Source of the DNA: Acephala macrosclerotiorum | Lineage: Eukaryota > Ascomycota > Leotiomycetes > Helotiales > Mollisiaceae | NCBI GenBank assembly: GCA_014904845.1 | Contig: MU119374.1 | Location: 54,740 to 118,739, forward strand | Direction of reading: 5' to 3' | DNA length: 64,000 bases | In this document: in pieces, positions 12,271 to 24,020 of the stretch | How positions within the stretch are numbered: the first letter of the stretch is position 1 | How the letters are laid out: each line of letters begins with the position of its first letter | Program-made: the position numbers and the translations under genes | Notes under the pieces: generated by a model | Told to the model about the DNA's origin: nothing | The model's database searches: none | The model's input: the letters and a program-made list of their open reading frames with translations, nothing else

Positions 12271-13265
12271 TCCAGAACGAGCCATCTCTACCCCACTCCA
12301 GCTAACCATCAGCAATACCGCAGGAATCGATAAGAGATGGCTGGGATGCCGTTTACCCGCCAACCACAGCGAGCTCTCTTCGCCCCAACCCAAATCTTTC
12401 TCGTCGCCATGTTCCGCAGGCGCAGGCGGGCTCGGGATGTCTCTCCACCATCAAAGCTGTTCCGTTGTCTCAATCTTTGACCCAATGGCCGACACGGTCT
12501 ATATATAAATGAATTCCATTCCATCGCCCGCTCTGCCTCTGGGGCGGAGTGTTCCTATTTCACGGCTGTCTTGGAGCACTGAGTCAATAGAGATAGGCTG
12601 AACAGTGGCGTCTCTTCATTTTTCGTATTCAAAAGCCCTCAGAGTGTGGCCGTCTCGTCAGCCGATACGACGCGATGGCAGGATCGGGGCCGCACGAGCT
12701 GGACGCCCCGGCCCACAAGGCTGAAGAAAGCGAGTGCGCTGATTGTTGAGATCTTAAGGTTATCGTACCCGCGAGTCCCGGTGTCCAGCCTGTCATATTA
12801 GCGGGTGCTCCCCAGGATCCCCGGTTGCACTGCGTATCCTTGCCCGTCACTCACTGCAGCTGCAGGCATCTATCTCCCCACCACGATCCACTCTCTGCTT
12901 TCCCTCACCGTCTGTGTTGGCGGAACGAAGCTTCTCGACTCCTCCTCGAGAAGGGGGGTCGCATTCCTGCATGCATCACCGCTGAGTGAGATATGAGTGG
13001 CCGAGAGTCCAGCTCCGTCTTACCAAATCAGCGGCAGACGAAGAATGTGAGGGTGACCTTCATTTGGCCGTGAAGCAGCGGATCTCATCCCACATTCCTA
13101 CTGGCGATTGCATCTGACCCATGAGAAGAAAGTGTTCTGCAGCTGCCAGGAGTTCACGTTATTCCGCAATGCGCTCAGCCTCCTTGACTTCAACATCTAA
13201 CGGTCGCATCGGACGACTCGACGACGACCGAGTCTGAGTTCTTGCTTCCTTTCATCGTCTTCAGG

Positions 13266-15981
13266 ATGTTTCGTTCGTTACTTGCGGTGGGGTTTCTTGT
13301 GCGACTATGTGCGGCTCAGCAGTCAGGATGGCAGGCCAACCAGGTCAACGCTACCATGTGCTACTGGGATTCTCCCCGAGGTAAGCTTGAATGAAGCGCA
13401 ATCTCCACAGAAGAGCTTCCCTACTAACGATGAAACAGCCGCCGTCGTTCGCGATACTTTATATATTGATGGCGGGGCACTATGGTGGACACCAGGAATG
13501 GCAGATGGCTCTTACGGTCCACCAACATCAGATGGTGAAGACATCAGGCTCCATCAACTCATTCATCACTAACCAGTTGAAGATAATCCACTTGGTATAG
13601 TCTACCTCCTGAATTTCAACACATCCTTCAATGCGACAGCCTCAACGAATTTCAGCAAGACGGTATTCACCACGCAATCGAAATCCAATGGAGCAGCAAA
13701 CAATGTGGCGCCCAACTACTATGATGGAGCGATGCTCGCAAACGACTTCGAATGGTTCATCTACGGCGGACTGATCACCCAGACGGCTGAGTACACTCCG
13801 CCTGCTGGTGACATTGCAGCAGTGTACGAGGTGTACGCATCAGGTCCTCCAAAACAATTCCATGCAGGATATATTGTCGACACGCTGTCGGATGGAGTGA
13901 CGAGATACGTGACAAATGGCGCGGCAGTGAGCGTCCCGTCAGAGAATCTCGGGTTCTACTTTGGAGGGTTGAGATCCGCATCTCATGGTGAGATATACTA
14001 CCAGACGTCCAATGAAAGTCAGAATGCAGATGTCCTCTCAACGACAATGATCGAGTTGAACATGACTGTTCAGACTGAAGAGACTTGGAAGAACCTCACT
14101 TTGCCGACGACGGTTCCAGGTAGGATCAATGCCGAGCTTGTCTGGGTTCCAGTGTCCAAACAAGGAGTCCTGGTTGCAATTGGTGGGGTAATTGATATTC
14201 AATTCGAATCATTGACTACCTCGCTCAACCTAACTGAACAGACTCAAACAGTAAGCATTCTCTGCTCCGGCAAGTCCCTCAACTAAAGTCTCGCTAGAAC
14301 GCCACCAGTCCAAAGTTCATGTCCACCGTATCTGTATATGATATTGCCGACGGAATCTGGTATGAGCAGCCCACTTCGGAGACCCCACCTCCAATGTTGA
14401 CCCAAGGATGTACCGTCATGGCATCAGCTCAAGATGGATCAAGTCACAATATATATTGGTACGGAGGCTGGGATGGCATCGACAGCACCGGCTCGTCTTT
14501 TAACGACGACGTCTGGGTATTGTCAATCCCAGCATTCATGTGGACGAAAGTCGCATCCGGATCCATAGCAGGCCACGCCCGTGCTGGCCATCGCTGCACC
14601 AAGCCCTACCCAGATACCATGTTCGTGGTTGGCGGGTATTCCCAATTATCAGGAACCACACCCCAGTGTCTGAAAGACTTGAATGGACAAGACGGAGGCT
14701 TCATCCAGATCTTCAATCTCTCCACCGCGACATGGATCAATTCCTACGACCCAAATGTCTGGAGCAACTACACGGTTCCATCAACGATCTTGTCCATGAT
14801 TGGCGGTACAGGCACAGGAAGTGCTACCCAGACAACACCATCACCCAGTGGATTTGCAAATTCAAGCATGACCTCCCTCTTCGGAACGCCGTACAACACT
14901 TCAAAAATAACAACCTGGTATCCTTACCAGGCTACAAGCCCTTCCGCTACTCCAACAAACAGTAGCACTCCCTCAGTATCCCCCGTTCCAAAAGGATCCA
15001 GTACCCCATCCTACCTAGGGCCCGTCCTCGGTGTCGTACTCGGCCTATTCTTCCTAACCCTTGCCATCGTCGCATTCCTACTTTGGCGACGAAGAGGTCT
15101 CTTCAAAAGTTCCACTGCTGGAGGACAATCCGAGAACGGGACGATGGATAATAGACGATGGGTGACGAATTGGTTGCGTGGTACACCGGCGGATGCGAAG
15201 GCTCCGACTGTGACGACGGATGAGACGCCGATCAGTCCTTATGATCAGGAGGAGAGGGTGGAGATGCCGATGGCGGAGGTCCAAGGGAGACAGGTTTATG
15301 AAATGATGGGCGAGTCTTCCTCTTTCCTTCCCTAGAAATGAGCCACCTACTAATAGACCAAAAGACACATCCCTCCTCAACGAACTCCATGCCCATCCCG
15401 CCCCAGACACAGGAACCGGCCTCCACCCAATTCCCATGGCCATCGTCCCCAACTCCCCCGCTTCTCGTACTCGAGGTCTCGCACCCTCAACCTCAGTAAC
15501 GTCCGCCACCAGCAACGCATCCTCCGTCTCCCACGTCTCCGACCCTTCCAACCCCTCACCTCAAAGACCACCTGTCTCCCCCGTCCTCAGTAGTTCCCCA
15601 GATGGGGGCGCCGTCAATCGTGATAGATTCGTGAGTGGAGTTAGTAACGTGTCTGAGAGTGACAGGGGCCATCTTCGCGGAATTTCTGAAACCTCTGTTT
15701 CCACAGAGGATGGAGGGATGCCTTTCGTTACTCCGATGGAAGCTCCTGGTGCGAGTAGAGGATTAGAGATAGGAAATGTGCCACCAGCAGTTCCCGATCC
15801 ACCAATTAGAACTTCGGCTGTGAGTCCATTGACGCCTCCGCAGGGTGTGGGGAGGGAAGGGGGCGATTATCTGGGTGCAAAGGATGGTAGTGGGGGGAAG
15901 GAGAGTCCAATTACAAAGCGGAAGAGTAATTTCTCAGAGGAGCTTGGTGAGGATGACGCTTCGTCATCTGGTCAGAAGTAA
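13266..15981 (+). CDS. Kelch-type single-pass membrane protein, signal peptide
   Basis: The start is ATG 13266 because it opens a signal peptide (MFRSLLAVGFLVRLCAAQQS) in a 115-bp first exon. Introns at 13381-13438, 13535-13576 (42 bp) and 14251-14297 restore one frame across exons 2, 3 and 4. The lumenal/extracellular part has kelch-like WxYGG and FVVGGYS motifs, DDVWVLSIP, and many N-glycosylation sites. It is followed by a Ser/Thr/Pro stalk and one membrane helix (about 15020-15085, then WRRRG). The cytoplasmic tail is uncertain. Exon 4 meets a stop at 15335 that sits inside a perfect polypyrimidine-CTAG acceptor, and the next stretch (15343-15981) is an open Ser/Pro-rich frame. A splice from about 15279 or 15294 to 15343 keeps frame and adds some 210 residues, but the donors are weak. 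Kelch beta-propellers usually bind partners; the ligand is unknown. Confidence 0.8.
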
Positions 15982-17158
15982 ACTTGGGGGAAGGGAAAAT
16001 GATGTGATGATGAGGTATGAATATGCATATGATAGGTAATGTCATGGGTAGGATGGAGCTATGGTGGGATTCTTGTATATCCTTGCTTTTGATATCTTCG
16101 CGGATACTCTGCATGGTATGGTATAGCTGGCTAAACCTAGGTTGTTGAAGGGACTTCTGGATTAGGATTCGGAGGGGTGTTGAGCAATATATATTTTGGA
16201 CTTGGACTTCGATCACTTCTTTAACATCCTTGCTTAATTCAGTGCTTTGCTTCTCGCAATCTGCTTTGCATTGCTCTGGCTTTCTAGGAATGTGATAGCG
16301 AGGAAGATCTTACTTTGATTCATTGCTCGTTCTTCATTCCTGTCTTTCCATACTAATCAACCTCCCAATTCTTTCCAGATCTCCCAAAGGTCTTTGATTC
16401 TAGACAAGTGTCAGCAAAGTCAAATATCTAATAATAGCGGGCATATTTTTCTCTACCAGCGAGGACCACCAAGCATAAACCTCCAAACCGAATGGGGAGG
16501 TCCAGCATTAACGTTCGTACTTCCCCTGTACTTATACGCATTGAGGTCGGGGTACATGGTTCTGATACACTACATTCAACTCATATCGGCCCAACGCACT
16601 TGAACCTTATGAAAGATGGGATATATACATCGAAAATTAGCACAAATCAATGCATAGCTTTCTGATAAACTTTACATTTGGCTATCACTTCTTTATACTC
16701 TTGGAGTTTCGCAGCTTAGGATTTCTAGAAGCGTGGATTTGTGAGGATGTAGATGAAGGTGATGCCACAGTCCATCATCACCACGTCCATCAAGATCTGT
16801 CAAATGTCTGGCATTGTTGCAGTCGTTGTGAGGTGGGGTGTATGGAGTAGCTGCGAAGGAGTCGGTGGAATCCAGACAGTGCAGGAAGTAAGCTCACCGT
16901 TGTGCGTTTCTTTGAAGAGACAGTATTGCCTTGTAATGTCCTCAAACGCCCAACTAGAAATCCCCTTGACAAGCTCTTCCATACATCGACCCTACTCAAA
17001 GGCACAGGTTCTTCCGGAAGCTTCCCATGACATCGCCCTCAACACCACCTTTCCCAACACAGTCAAGCTCCAACCCAGGGACTCATACACCCCCGCAAGC
17101 ATGCAAACGATGCAAAAACTGCACATGATTTCTTCCCTCGCTAGTGCCTTGGAAGGGG
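15982..17158. other. Intergenic
   Basis: No supported gene. The longest open frame (16753-17256) has no recognisable features and overlaps the TATA box at 17159. This stretch contains the 3' UTR of the kelch-type gene and an upstream region for whatever starts near 17.2 kb. Confidence 0.5.
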
Positions 17159-17166
17159 TATATAAG
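17159..17166 (+). promoter_or_regulatory. TATA box
   Basis: TATATAAG lies about 85 bp before ATG 17244 and is followed by a pyrimidine-rich tract and a CACA/ACAA-rich leader, the normal layout of a well-expressed fungal promoter. Confidence 0.6.
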
Positions 17167-17189
17167 CTCCCCTCCTCCACTTCGAGAGT

Positions 17190-17760
17190 TCTCCACACAA
17201 AGCGACAACGAAAAATCTTTACCTCGTTCTTAAGAGAGATTCAATGGAGAAATTGATGGCGGGCGTGCCTCTGGGGTTTGGTAAGTTCCTCCCTCCCCTC
17301 CTTCCTTTTCAATTCTCTTTCCTTCCTTGCAACGATCTCGGCGCTCCAGTTTTCTGCGGGAGTCAGGCTTGAGACTTGACAGCAAGAACTCCAAGGCTTC
17401 GGGTTGAAGTCGATGCTAACATCTCTCTCTCTCAGAGCTAGTCGGTGCCTGTCATTACAGACCGCTCCCCTGGAGGCACGTCTCTCGCCATCACGATTGT
17501 CTTCGGACATCTCGGTAAGTCTCTTCCTCTCTTCATCTTCATCCCACCCTGGCTGATGATCATAGACCTGACGCTATTCGATTCGATCTGCAAGAGAGCC
17601 GGAGACCACCCTAGGTGCTCCAGAACCCTAATTCCTTGCAGAGGAACGGGGTGGTCTCTGGCTGCTCAATTTCACTCTTAACTCGACACCGGTATGTTCT
17701 CCCTCCCTTCTCCTTCGTTGAGGATTTTCGCTGACTGGTGCAGAAGCTAGCGAAGAAGAA
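17190..17760 (+). ncRNA. Candidate spliced transcript without a long reading frame
   Basis: Three consecutive intron-like segments have good signals: 17281-17435 (GTAAGT, GCTAAC branch, CTCTCTCTCTCAG), 17515-17565 (GTAAGT, CTGAT branch, CATAG) and about 17692-17745 (GTATGT, CTGAC branch, GTGCAG). A TATA box lies upstream at 17159. ATG 17244 opens a 12-codon exon, but joining the exons gives only about 55 codons before a stop. Another frame (17445 on, joined to 17566 on) codes a short Cys-containing peptide with FDSICKRAGDHPRC, faintly like part of a class II hydrophobin, but the CC pairs of that family are missing. It may be a non-coding RNA, a small-peptide gene or a decayed gene. Confidence 0.3.
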
Positions 17761-18640
17761 CCCCCCTCCACTGTGGTGGTGGAGGAGGAGGAGCGACCTC
17801 CGAAGTCGTGTTCAGCTCGAGCACATCCACAATCCGAATCCGGCACCCCGCTTGCAGAAATTGCCAAAAGTCGAGGCGCGAGGGCTTGGGCTTGGGCTAC
17901 GACCTTGACTGGGAGTTCGCTCGTGCAATGGTTGATGCAAAGTCGGGTACACTCTCAACTTCCAAGTCGCAAGCCACATCTTCAAGGAACAGCCAGGCCC
18001 AGGGATTGATATTGGAGGAGGAGGAGGAGGAGGAAGAGATCGAAAATCAATTGAGGAGTCTTGTACTATTATCACAGAGTCATATTTTGGTGGGCTTGGG
18101 GATCGGAAAGTGGATTGGGTGTCATTAGTCTTGTACAACACAATGCATGGGAAGATAAAGACTTGAGAGACACTTTACATCACCAGAAGCAATCGATTCA
18201 ATACATGCCTTCTGTAAGACACTTCAATTCCAATTCTGCCTTTGTGATTCGTGTAGATTTGAAAATGCTCCTCTTCTCCAATCGTCAAGATATACTATTA
18301 GTGGCTTTCTTTCCAGATCGTTCGAAGACTGTGAAGTTTGTCTCTAAGGTAAATACCAGTCAAAGACCTACCGTCTACACGAAGGACAGGCAATGATTTT
18401 GGAACCTACTCCAACTAAATGGCATCATCCCCTTAATTTAATGCAAGAAAGGTTGCCCAGGCCCTTGTGGTGGCGCTTCCCACATACGATGCTCAAAATC
18501 AACCTACCTCGGCGCTTCTCAGCTCCTTCCCCGTCTTCACTTCCCAACAACACCAACCCCTTTCACCCTCCAACTCTACAATCTCCAAGCTAACCGAGCT
18601 CCCGTTAATAAGCACCACCCAACCAAAAGCACCACCTTTG
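17761..18640. other. Intergenic, approach to AT-rich block
   Basis: No supported gene. Short open frames overlap one another and contain low-complexity runs (GGAGGAGGAGGAG at about 18015). Base composition switches sharply to AT-rich at about 18640. Confidence 0.5.
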
Positions 18641-19250
18641 TAAAGTCTTAAATAAATTTATTAAAAATATAATAAAATATAATTTAAAAATCGGTTTAAT
18701 ATATTTTATACTTTGAAAGTTATAAAATTTTATAAAGTTAAAATATTAAAAATCACGTAAATAATATTTATATAATTATATTTTAAAAATTAAAAATTAA
18801 AATAATATTATAAGTTTTATATATATTTTAATAAATTATTTATAATATATAAATTCGTTTTTAATAAAGTTTTTTATATTTTTAATTAATTTGAAATTAT
18901 TTAATAAAATTTATAAAATAAAAATATTAATTATATTATATTATTATTAAAATAAATTAATTTATATAAAAATTAAAAATATATTATATATTATATTTTA
19001 TAATATATAAATTAATAATAAAAATTAAATTAAATTTAATTATCGTAAAAATAATATTTTTATAATATATTATATAATTAAAAAATTAAAAAATAATTAT
19101 AATAATTTTTATTTTTATTTATTTATTAATAATAAAAAAATTAAAATTTAATTTATATTATATTTAAAATATATATTATAAATAATTTAAATTTATAATT
19201 ATATTAAATTTTAATTAATAATAATTATTTTAAAATTTAAGTAAAATAAT

Positions 19251-19344
19251 TAAATTTAATTTTTATATTATAATTTTATAAAATAAATTATTTTTTTTAA
19301 TAAATAATAATAATATTAATTTATTCGTTTTAAAATTTTATATT
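19251..19344 (+). repeat. Dispersed repeat copy, matches 48129-48221
   Basis: The 94 bases before the first gap are the same as 48129-48221 except for one T in a homopolymer. Such agreement between two heavily mutated sequences suggests duplication after mutation, or an assembly join. The match ends exactly at the gap. Confidence 0.75.
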
Positions 19345-19354
19345 NNNNNNNNNN
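19345..19354. other. Assembly gap (10 N)
   Basis: Ten N characters. The sequence on the right (19355-19430) is much less AT-rich than both sides, including CTCCTGCTAGTACGGAC, so the gap joins DNA of different mutation history and its true size is unknown. Confidence 0.95.
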
Positions 19355-21269
19355 AGATACATAATTTTATGCTCTGTTATTTCAAACAAGGTTCTCCTGC
19401 TAGTACGGACTATGTCTTACTAGACGAAAAGATAATTTTAATAAATATTTTAAAAATTTAAAAATTTATTTAATTTATTATTTTAAAAAAAAATTAATAT
19501 TAATAAAAATTTTTCAAAAAAATCGAATTTATTATTATATATTTTTAATAATAATAATAAATATAATAATAATAAATAAATCGAAAAATAAAATTTAAAA
19601 CGTATTAAAAAAATAAACGTAAATTAATTAAAAAATAAAATTTTAAAATAATAATTCGATATTAAAAATAATAATTTTATTAATAAAATTTTATTATAAA
19701 AACTTTTTAAAAATATAATATCGTTTTTAAAAATTTAAAATAAAAATAAAAATATTAAATTTTATTATAATAATTATTAATTAATAATAAAAAAATAATA
19801 TTTATTATTTAATTTTAATAAATATTAAAATTATTATAATAAAAAGAAAGTAAAAAAGATTTAAAAAAACGAATTAATTTATTTTTAAATTATATTTTAA
19901 TTTAAATATTAAAATAAAATATTATATTATTTTTACGTATATAATTCGAAATTTTAAATTTATTAAATTATTAATTATAAAACTAAAAATTAAATATAAA
20001 TTTTTTTTTAAAATAATTATTTATTATAATAATAAAAATAAAAATAAAAATTAAATATAAAAATAATAATTTATAAAGTAACGTATTTTAAAATTTTAAA
20101 ATTTTTAATTTTATTTATATATTTATAATTTTTTTTTTAAAAATAAATTTTATATTAAATTATTAAAAATTATTAAAAAAAAATATAATTTAAAAAATTA
20201 AATAGTATAATATTAAAATTTATAAACGATTTTTATATTTTAATAAATTTATTTTTAATTTTTTATTTTTTATTAAATTTTTTTAATATTATTATTTTTA
20301 AACGTAAATATTAAAATTTTTTTTTTTAAAAATAGTACGAAATATTAATCGTTTTATTTTATTAAAAAAAAATAAAATCGAAAAATTTTTAAATATAAAA
20401 ATAAAAAAAAAAAATTTAAATAAAATTTTTATTATTATTAAATAATTTTAATTTAAAATTATTTAATATAAATATTAATATAATATATAAATTCAAATTT
20501 AAAAAAAAAAACAATTTATTAATTTAATTAACGAAATTAAAATTTTTTTAAAAAACGAAAAAATTAATTTAAACGATTTAAAATATAAAAAATATTTATT
20601 ATTATAAATTGTTTTAATATTAAAAAAATTATAATTTATATTTAAATAATTAATATTTTTATTTATTAAAAATTAATTATAAAAATTTAATAAAAATATA
20701 TTTAATTATAATAAAAATAATTTAAAATCGATTTAATTATAAAATATTTAAAAAAAGAAATTTTTTATTAAAATTTTTAATTTTTAATCGCGAAAAAAAT
20801 TATTAAAAATTTTTAATTAATTAATACGATTATAAAAATAAACGCGATTATTTTAAAAAATATTAATATATTTTTTAAAATTATAATATTATTTTTAAAT
20901 AATATAAAAATTAAAAAACTTTATATAAATTATAATAACGAATTAATATTTTTAAAAATTTATTAATTTGTTTTTAAATATATTTAAAATTTAAATTTAT
21001 ATAAAATTTAAATTATAATTTTATTTATAATTTTAAAAATATAAAAATTATTAAAATTTTAAAATAAATTAAATATAATAATATTTTTAAAATTAAAATT
21101 TTTATTAAAATTTATATTTATTATTAAATTATTATATTAATTAATTAAAAAAAAAATTTCAAATAAAAAAAATAAAAATTTATTATAATAATTTTATTAA
21201 TTAATAAAAAATAATTATTTTAAATATTTAATTAATATAATAATAAAAAATAAAAACGAATAATTTAAT

Positions 21270-21500
21270 ACGAATTAAAATTATTAATATTATAAAAATA
21301 TTATTATTCGAATTCGATAATAAAACGTATAATAAAATTTTTAGTTTTTAATATACGTTATTTATTATTAATTTATTATTTGATTTCGAGTAAAAACTCG
21401 AGATTAAAAATTATATACTGGAAATAAAAATAAAATAATACTAATTAAATACAATTTCGAATTGTATGTAAATATTATATAATATTTATTTCGATATTAA
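21270..21500 (+). repeat. Direct repeat, left copy (possible LTR)
   Basis: This approx 230-bp stretch recurs at 23800-24020 with mostly C/T and G/A differences. Both copies include ATTATTATTCGAATT, AATAAAACGTATAATAAAATT and a CTCGA(G/A)...AAAACTCGA short palindrome. A spacing of about 2.5 kb in direct orientation fits the two LTRs of one short or deleted retroelement, or simply two repeat copies. Confidence 0.5.
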
Positions 21501-23799
21501 TAATTTTGTTTTTATAAAAAAAAAAAATATAAATCGTACAAATAAAATTAATTTTTTTTTATTATATTTTATTAGTATATGAAACTCGCTAATTCTAAAC
21601 AAATAAAATAATAAAAAAGTAGAAAACACGTGATCGAACTCCGAGAACGATATTAATAAATTAGTACTATTTTTGAAGTTCGTCGAAATTTATAATTATC
21701 GAGTTTGAAAAAAAAAATTTATTTTCGATTTAAAATTTCAAGTATTTAAAATATTAAAAATAATAAATATTTTTCGAATAATAATATTTTTTTATTTTAA
21801 ATTTTATTTTAAATAGCGATTTATATAAACAAATAAAAACGAAAAAATAAATAATTATATTTATTTTTTTAATAAAAAATTTTAATTAAAAACTTTAAAT
21901 ACAATATTTATAACAATTTATAATTTAATAAATTAAATATTCGTAATATTAAATATATATTTTTTAATAAAATATTTTTTTTTAAATACTTTTTTTACAA
22001 ATATTATTTTAAATAATAATTTGTATAAATAAATTGAAAATTAAATAATAATATTTATTTTTATTAATTAAATAAAATAAATATAATATTATAATTATAA
22101 TATAATCGTTTATTAATTTTATTATTAAATTATAATATCGATCGATAATATTAAATATTTTTTTTTCGAGTTTTATAAAAATAAATTCAAACGAACAAAT
22201 AAATAATTATATTCGTTTTTTTAATAAAAATTTTCAATTAAAAATTTTAAATATAATATTTAATAAATTAAATAATCGTAATATTAAATATAAATATTTT
22301 TTTATTTATTTTTTTATTTATTTTTTTATTTATTTATTTTTTATTTATTTTTTAATATTATTTTTTTTATTAATATTATATTTAATTGATATTTTTTTAT
22401 TATTAGTATTTCGATTGTATTTTTTATTTTTTTTATCGAATAAAGAAAATTGAAAATTTGAAATTATATTTTTCGCAGTTTTATTTTTATTATTTTATAA
22501 TAAATATATTATAATATTAATTATTTATTAAAATAAATAAATATTTTAATTTTGTATATTATTTAATTAATATTTATATTAATTTAAAATTCGTTTTAAA
22601 AATTATTTTAAATATTTTTTATTATATTATTAAAATTTTTTATTTAAAATTTTATTATTTATAAATTAATCGAAATATTAATTATTTAATTATTAAATTA
22701 AAAATTGTTAAAATTATAACTCGTAAATTAATTTTAATAAAAATAGAATATTTTAATAAAAGTTTTATTTGATAAATTTTTTATTATATACGTATAAAAA
22801 AAATTTATTTGTTTTAATTTAAATATTTTTTTTTTTAATAATTTATTTATAATATTTTTTATTTTTAATAAACTTTTTAAATCTTTTAATAATTGATTAT
22901 TTATTTTTTAGTATTTATATTTCTCGTTCGTATAAAAAATTTTTTAAATCTCGAACGAGATTTTTTTTTACGACGAGTAATATTTTTTTAATTTATTTTT
23001 CAAAGTTTTCTTTGAAATATTTTTATAATTTATAACTCGAGTATTTTAAATTTAATTATATTATTTTATTTATTATTATTATATTCGTATTTATATATAA
23101 ATCTTTTAATAAAATAAATCGATAATATAAAAATAAATATTAAACGAATAAACGATTTAAATATTCGATAAAGTTTTATAAATAATCTCGAGTAAATAAA
23201 ATTTTTTATAAGTTGTTTTAATAATCGATTAAAATAATCGTAAAATAATATTATTATATTATCAATTGATTAATTTAAAATTATAAAAAATAAATAAATC
23301 GATCGAAATAAAAATATAAAAATAAATATTGTAATTTATAAAAGTTTTCAATTAATCGTAAAATAATATTATCGATGTATTAAAATCGATTAAATTTAAA
23401 ATTGTAAAAAATAAATAAATCGATCGAAATAAAAAAATAAAATAATATTAATTCGAAATCATATTTAAAATTAAATAATAAATATAGTAATTTAATTAAT
23501 TATTTAATCGAATTTTTCGTAAAATAATATTATTTTATATAATAAATATAAATTTGAATTAATTATTTAAAAGTACGAATTTTTTTATAATTGATTTTTT
23601 CGAGTTTTTAAAAATCGAAAAATTATTAAAATCTAGTTTTTACGAAAGAAATAATAAAATTCTCTCGTAATTCGATAATATTTAAAAACGTTTTCTTGAA
23701 ATTTTTTAATATTTTTTATAATCGATTTATTAATATTTTTAATTTATTATATTTAATTTCTTTCGATAGTATTTAATTAATTTATATTCAATTATAAAA

Positions 23800-24020
23800 T
23801 TGAATATTAATTAATATTAATATTATAAAAATATTATTATTCGAATTTAATAATAAAACGTATAATAAAATTTTTAATTTTTAGTATATATTATTTATTA
23901 TTAATTTATTATTTAATCTCGAATAAAAACTCGAAATAAAAAACTATATATTAAAAATAAAATAATATTAATTAAATACGATTTCGAATCGCATATAAAT
24001 ATTATATAATATTTATTTCG
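23800..24020 (+). repeat. Direct repeat, right copy (possible LTR)
   Basis: Partner of 21270-21500 in the same orientation. This copy is more mutated: several positions with C or G in the left copy are T or A here. No open frame remains between the two. Confidence 0.5.

Larger units (their letters stand above)
10821..13265. other. Long intergenic region between divergent surface-protein genes
   Basis: No coding region I can support; the open frames of up to 179 codons at 11638-12177 have no family features and overlap one another on the same strand. It holds a CA/CATCAC microsatellite (about 11408-11481), a 12-bp tandem repeat (12229-12270) and a TATATATAAA box at about 12499 with no clear gene after it. 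It should contain the promoters of the giant surface protein (leftward) and the kelch-type protein (rightward). Confidence 0.5.

Noticed and set aside
16753..17256. 167-codon plus-strand open frame
   Set aside because: It runs through the TATA box and leader at 17159-17244 and has no domain, signal peptide or compositional support.
17445..17681. Class II hydrophobin from the segment with FDSICKRAGDHPRC
   Set aside because: The diagnostic Cys-Cys pairs and overall Cys spacing are absent and no signal peptide joins to it.
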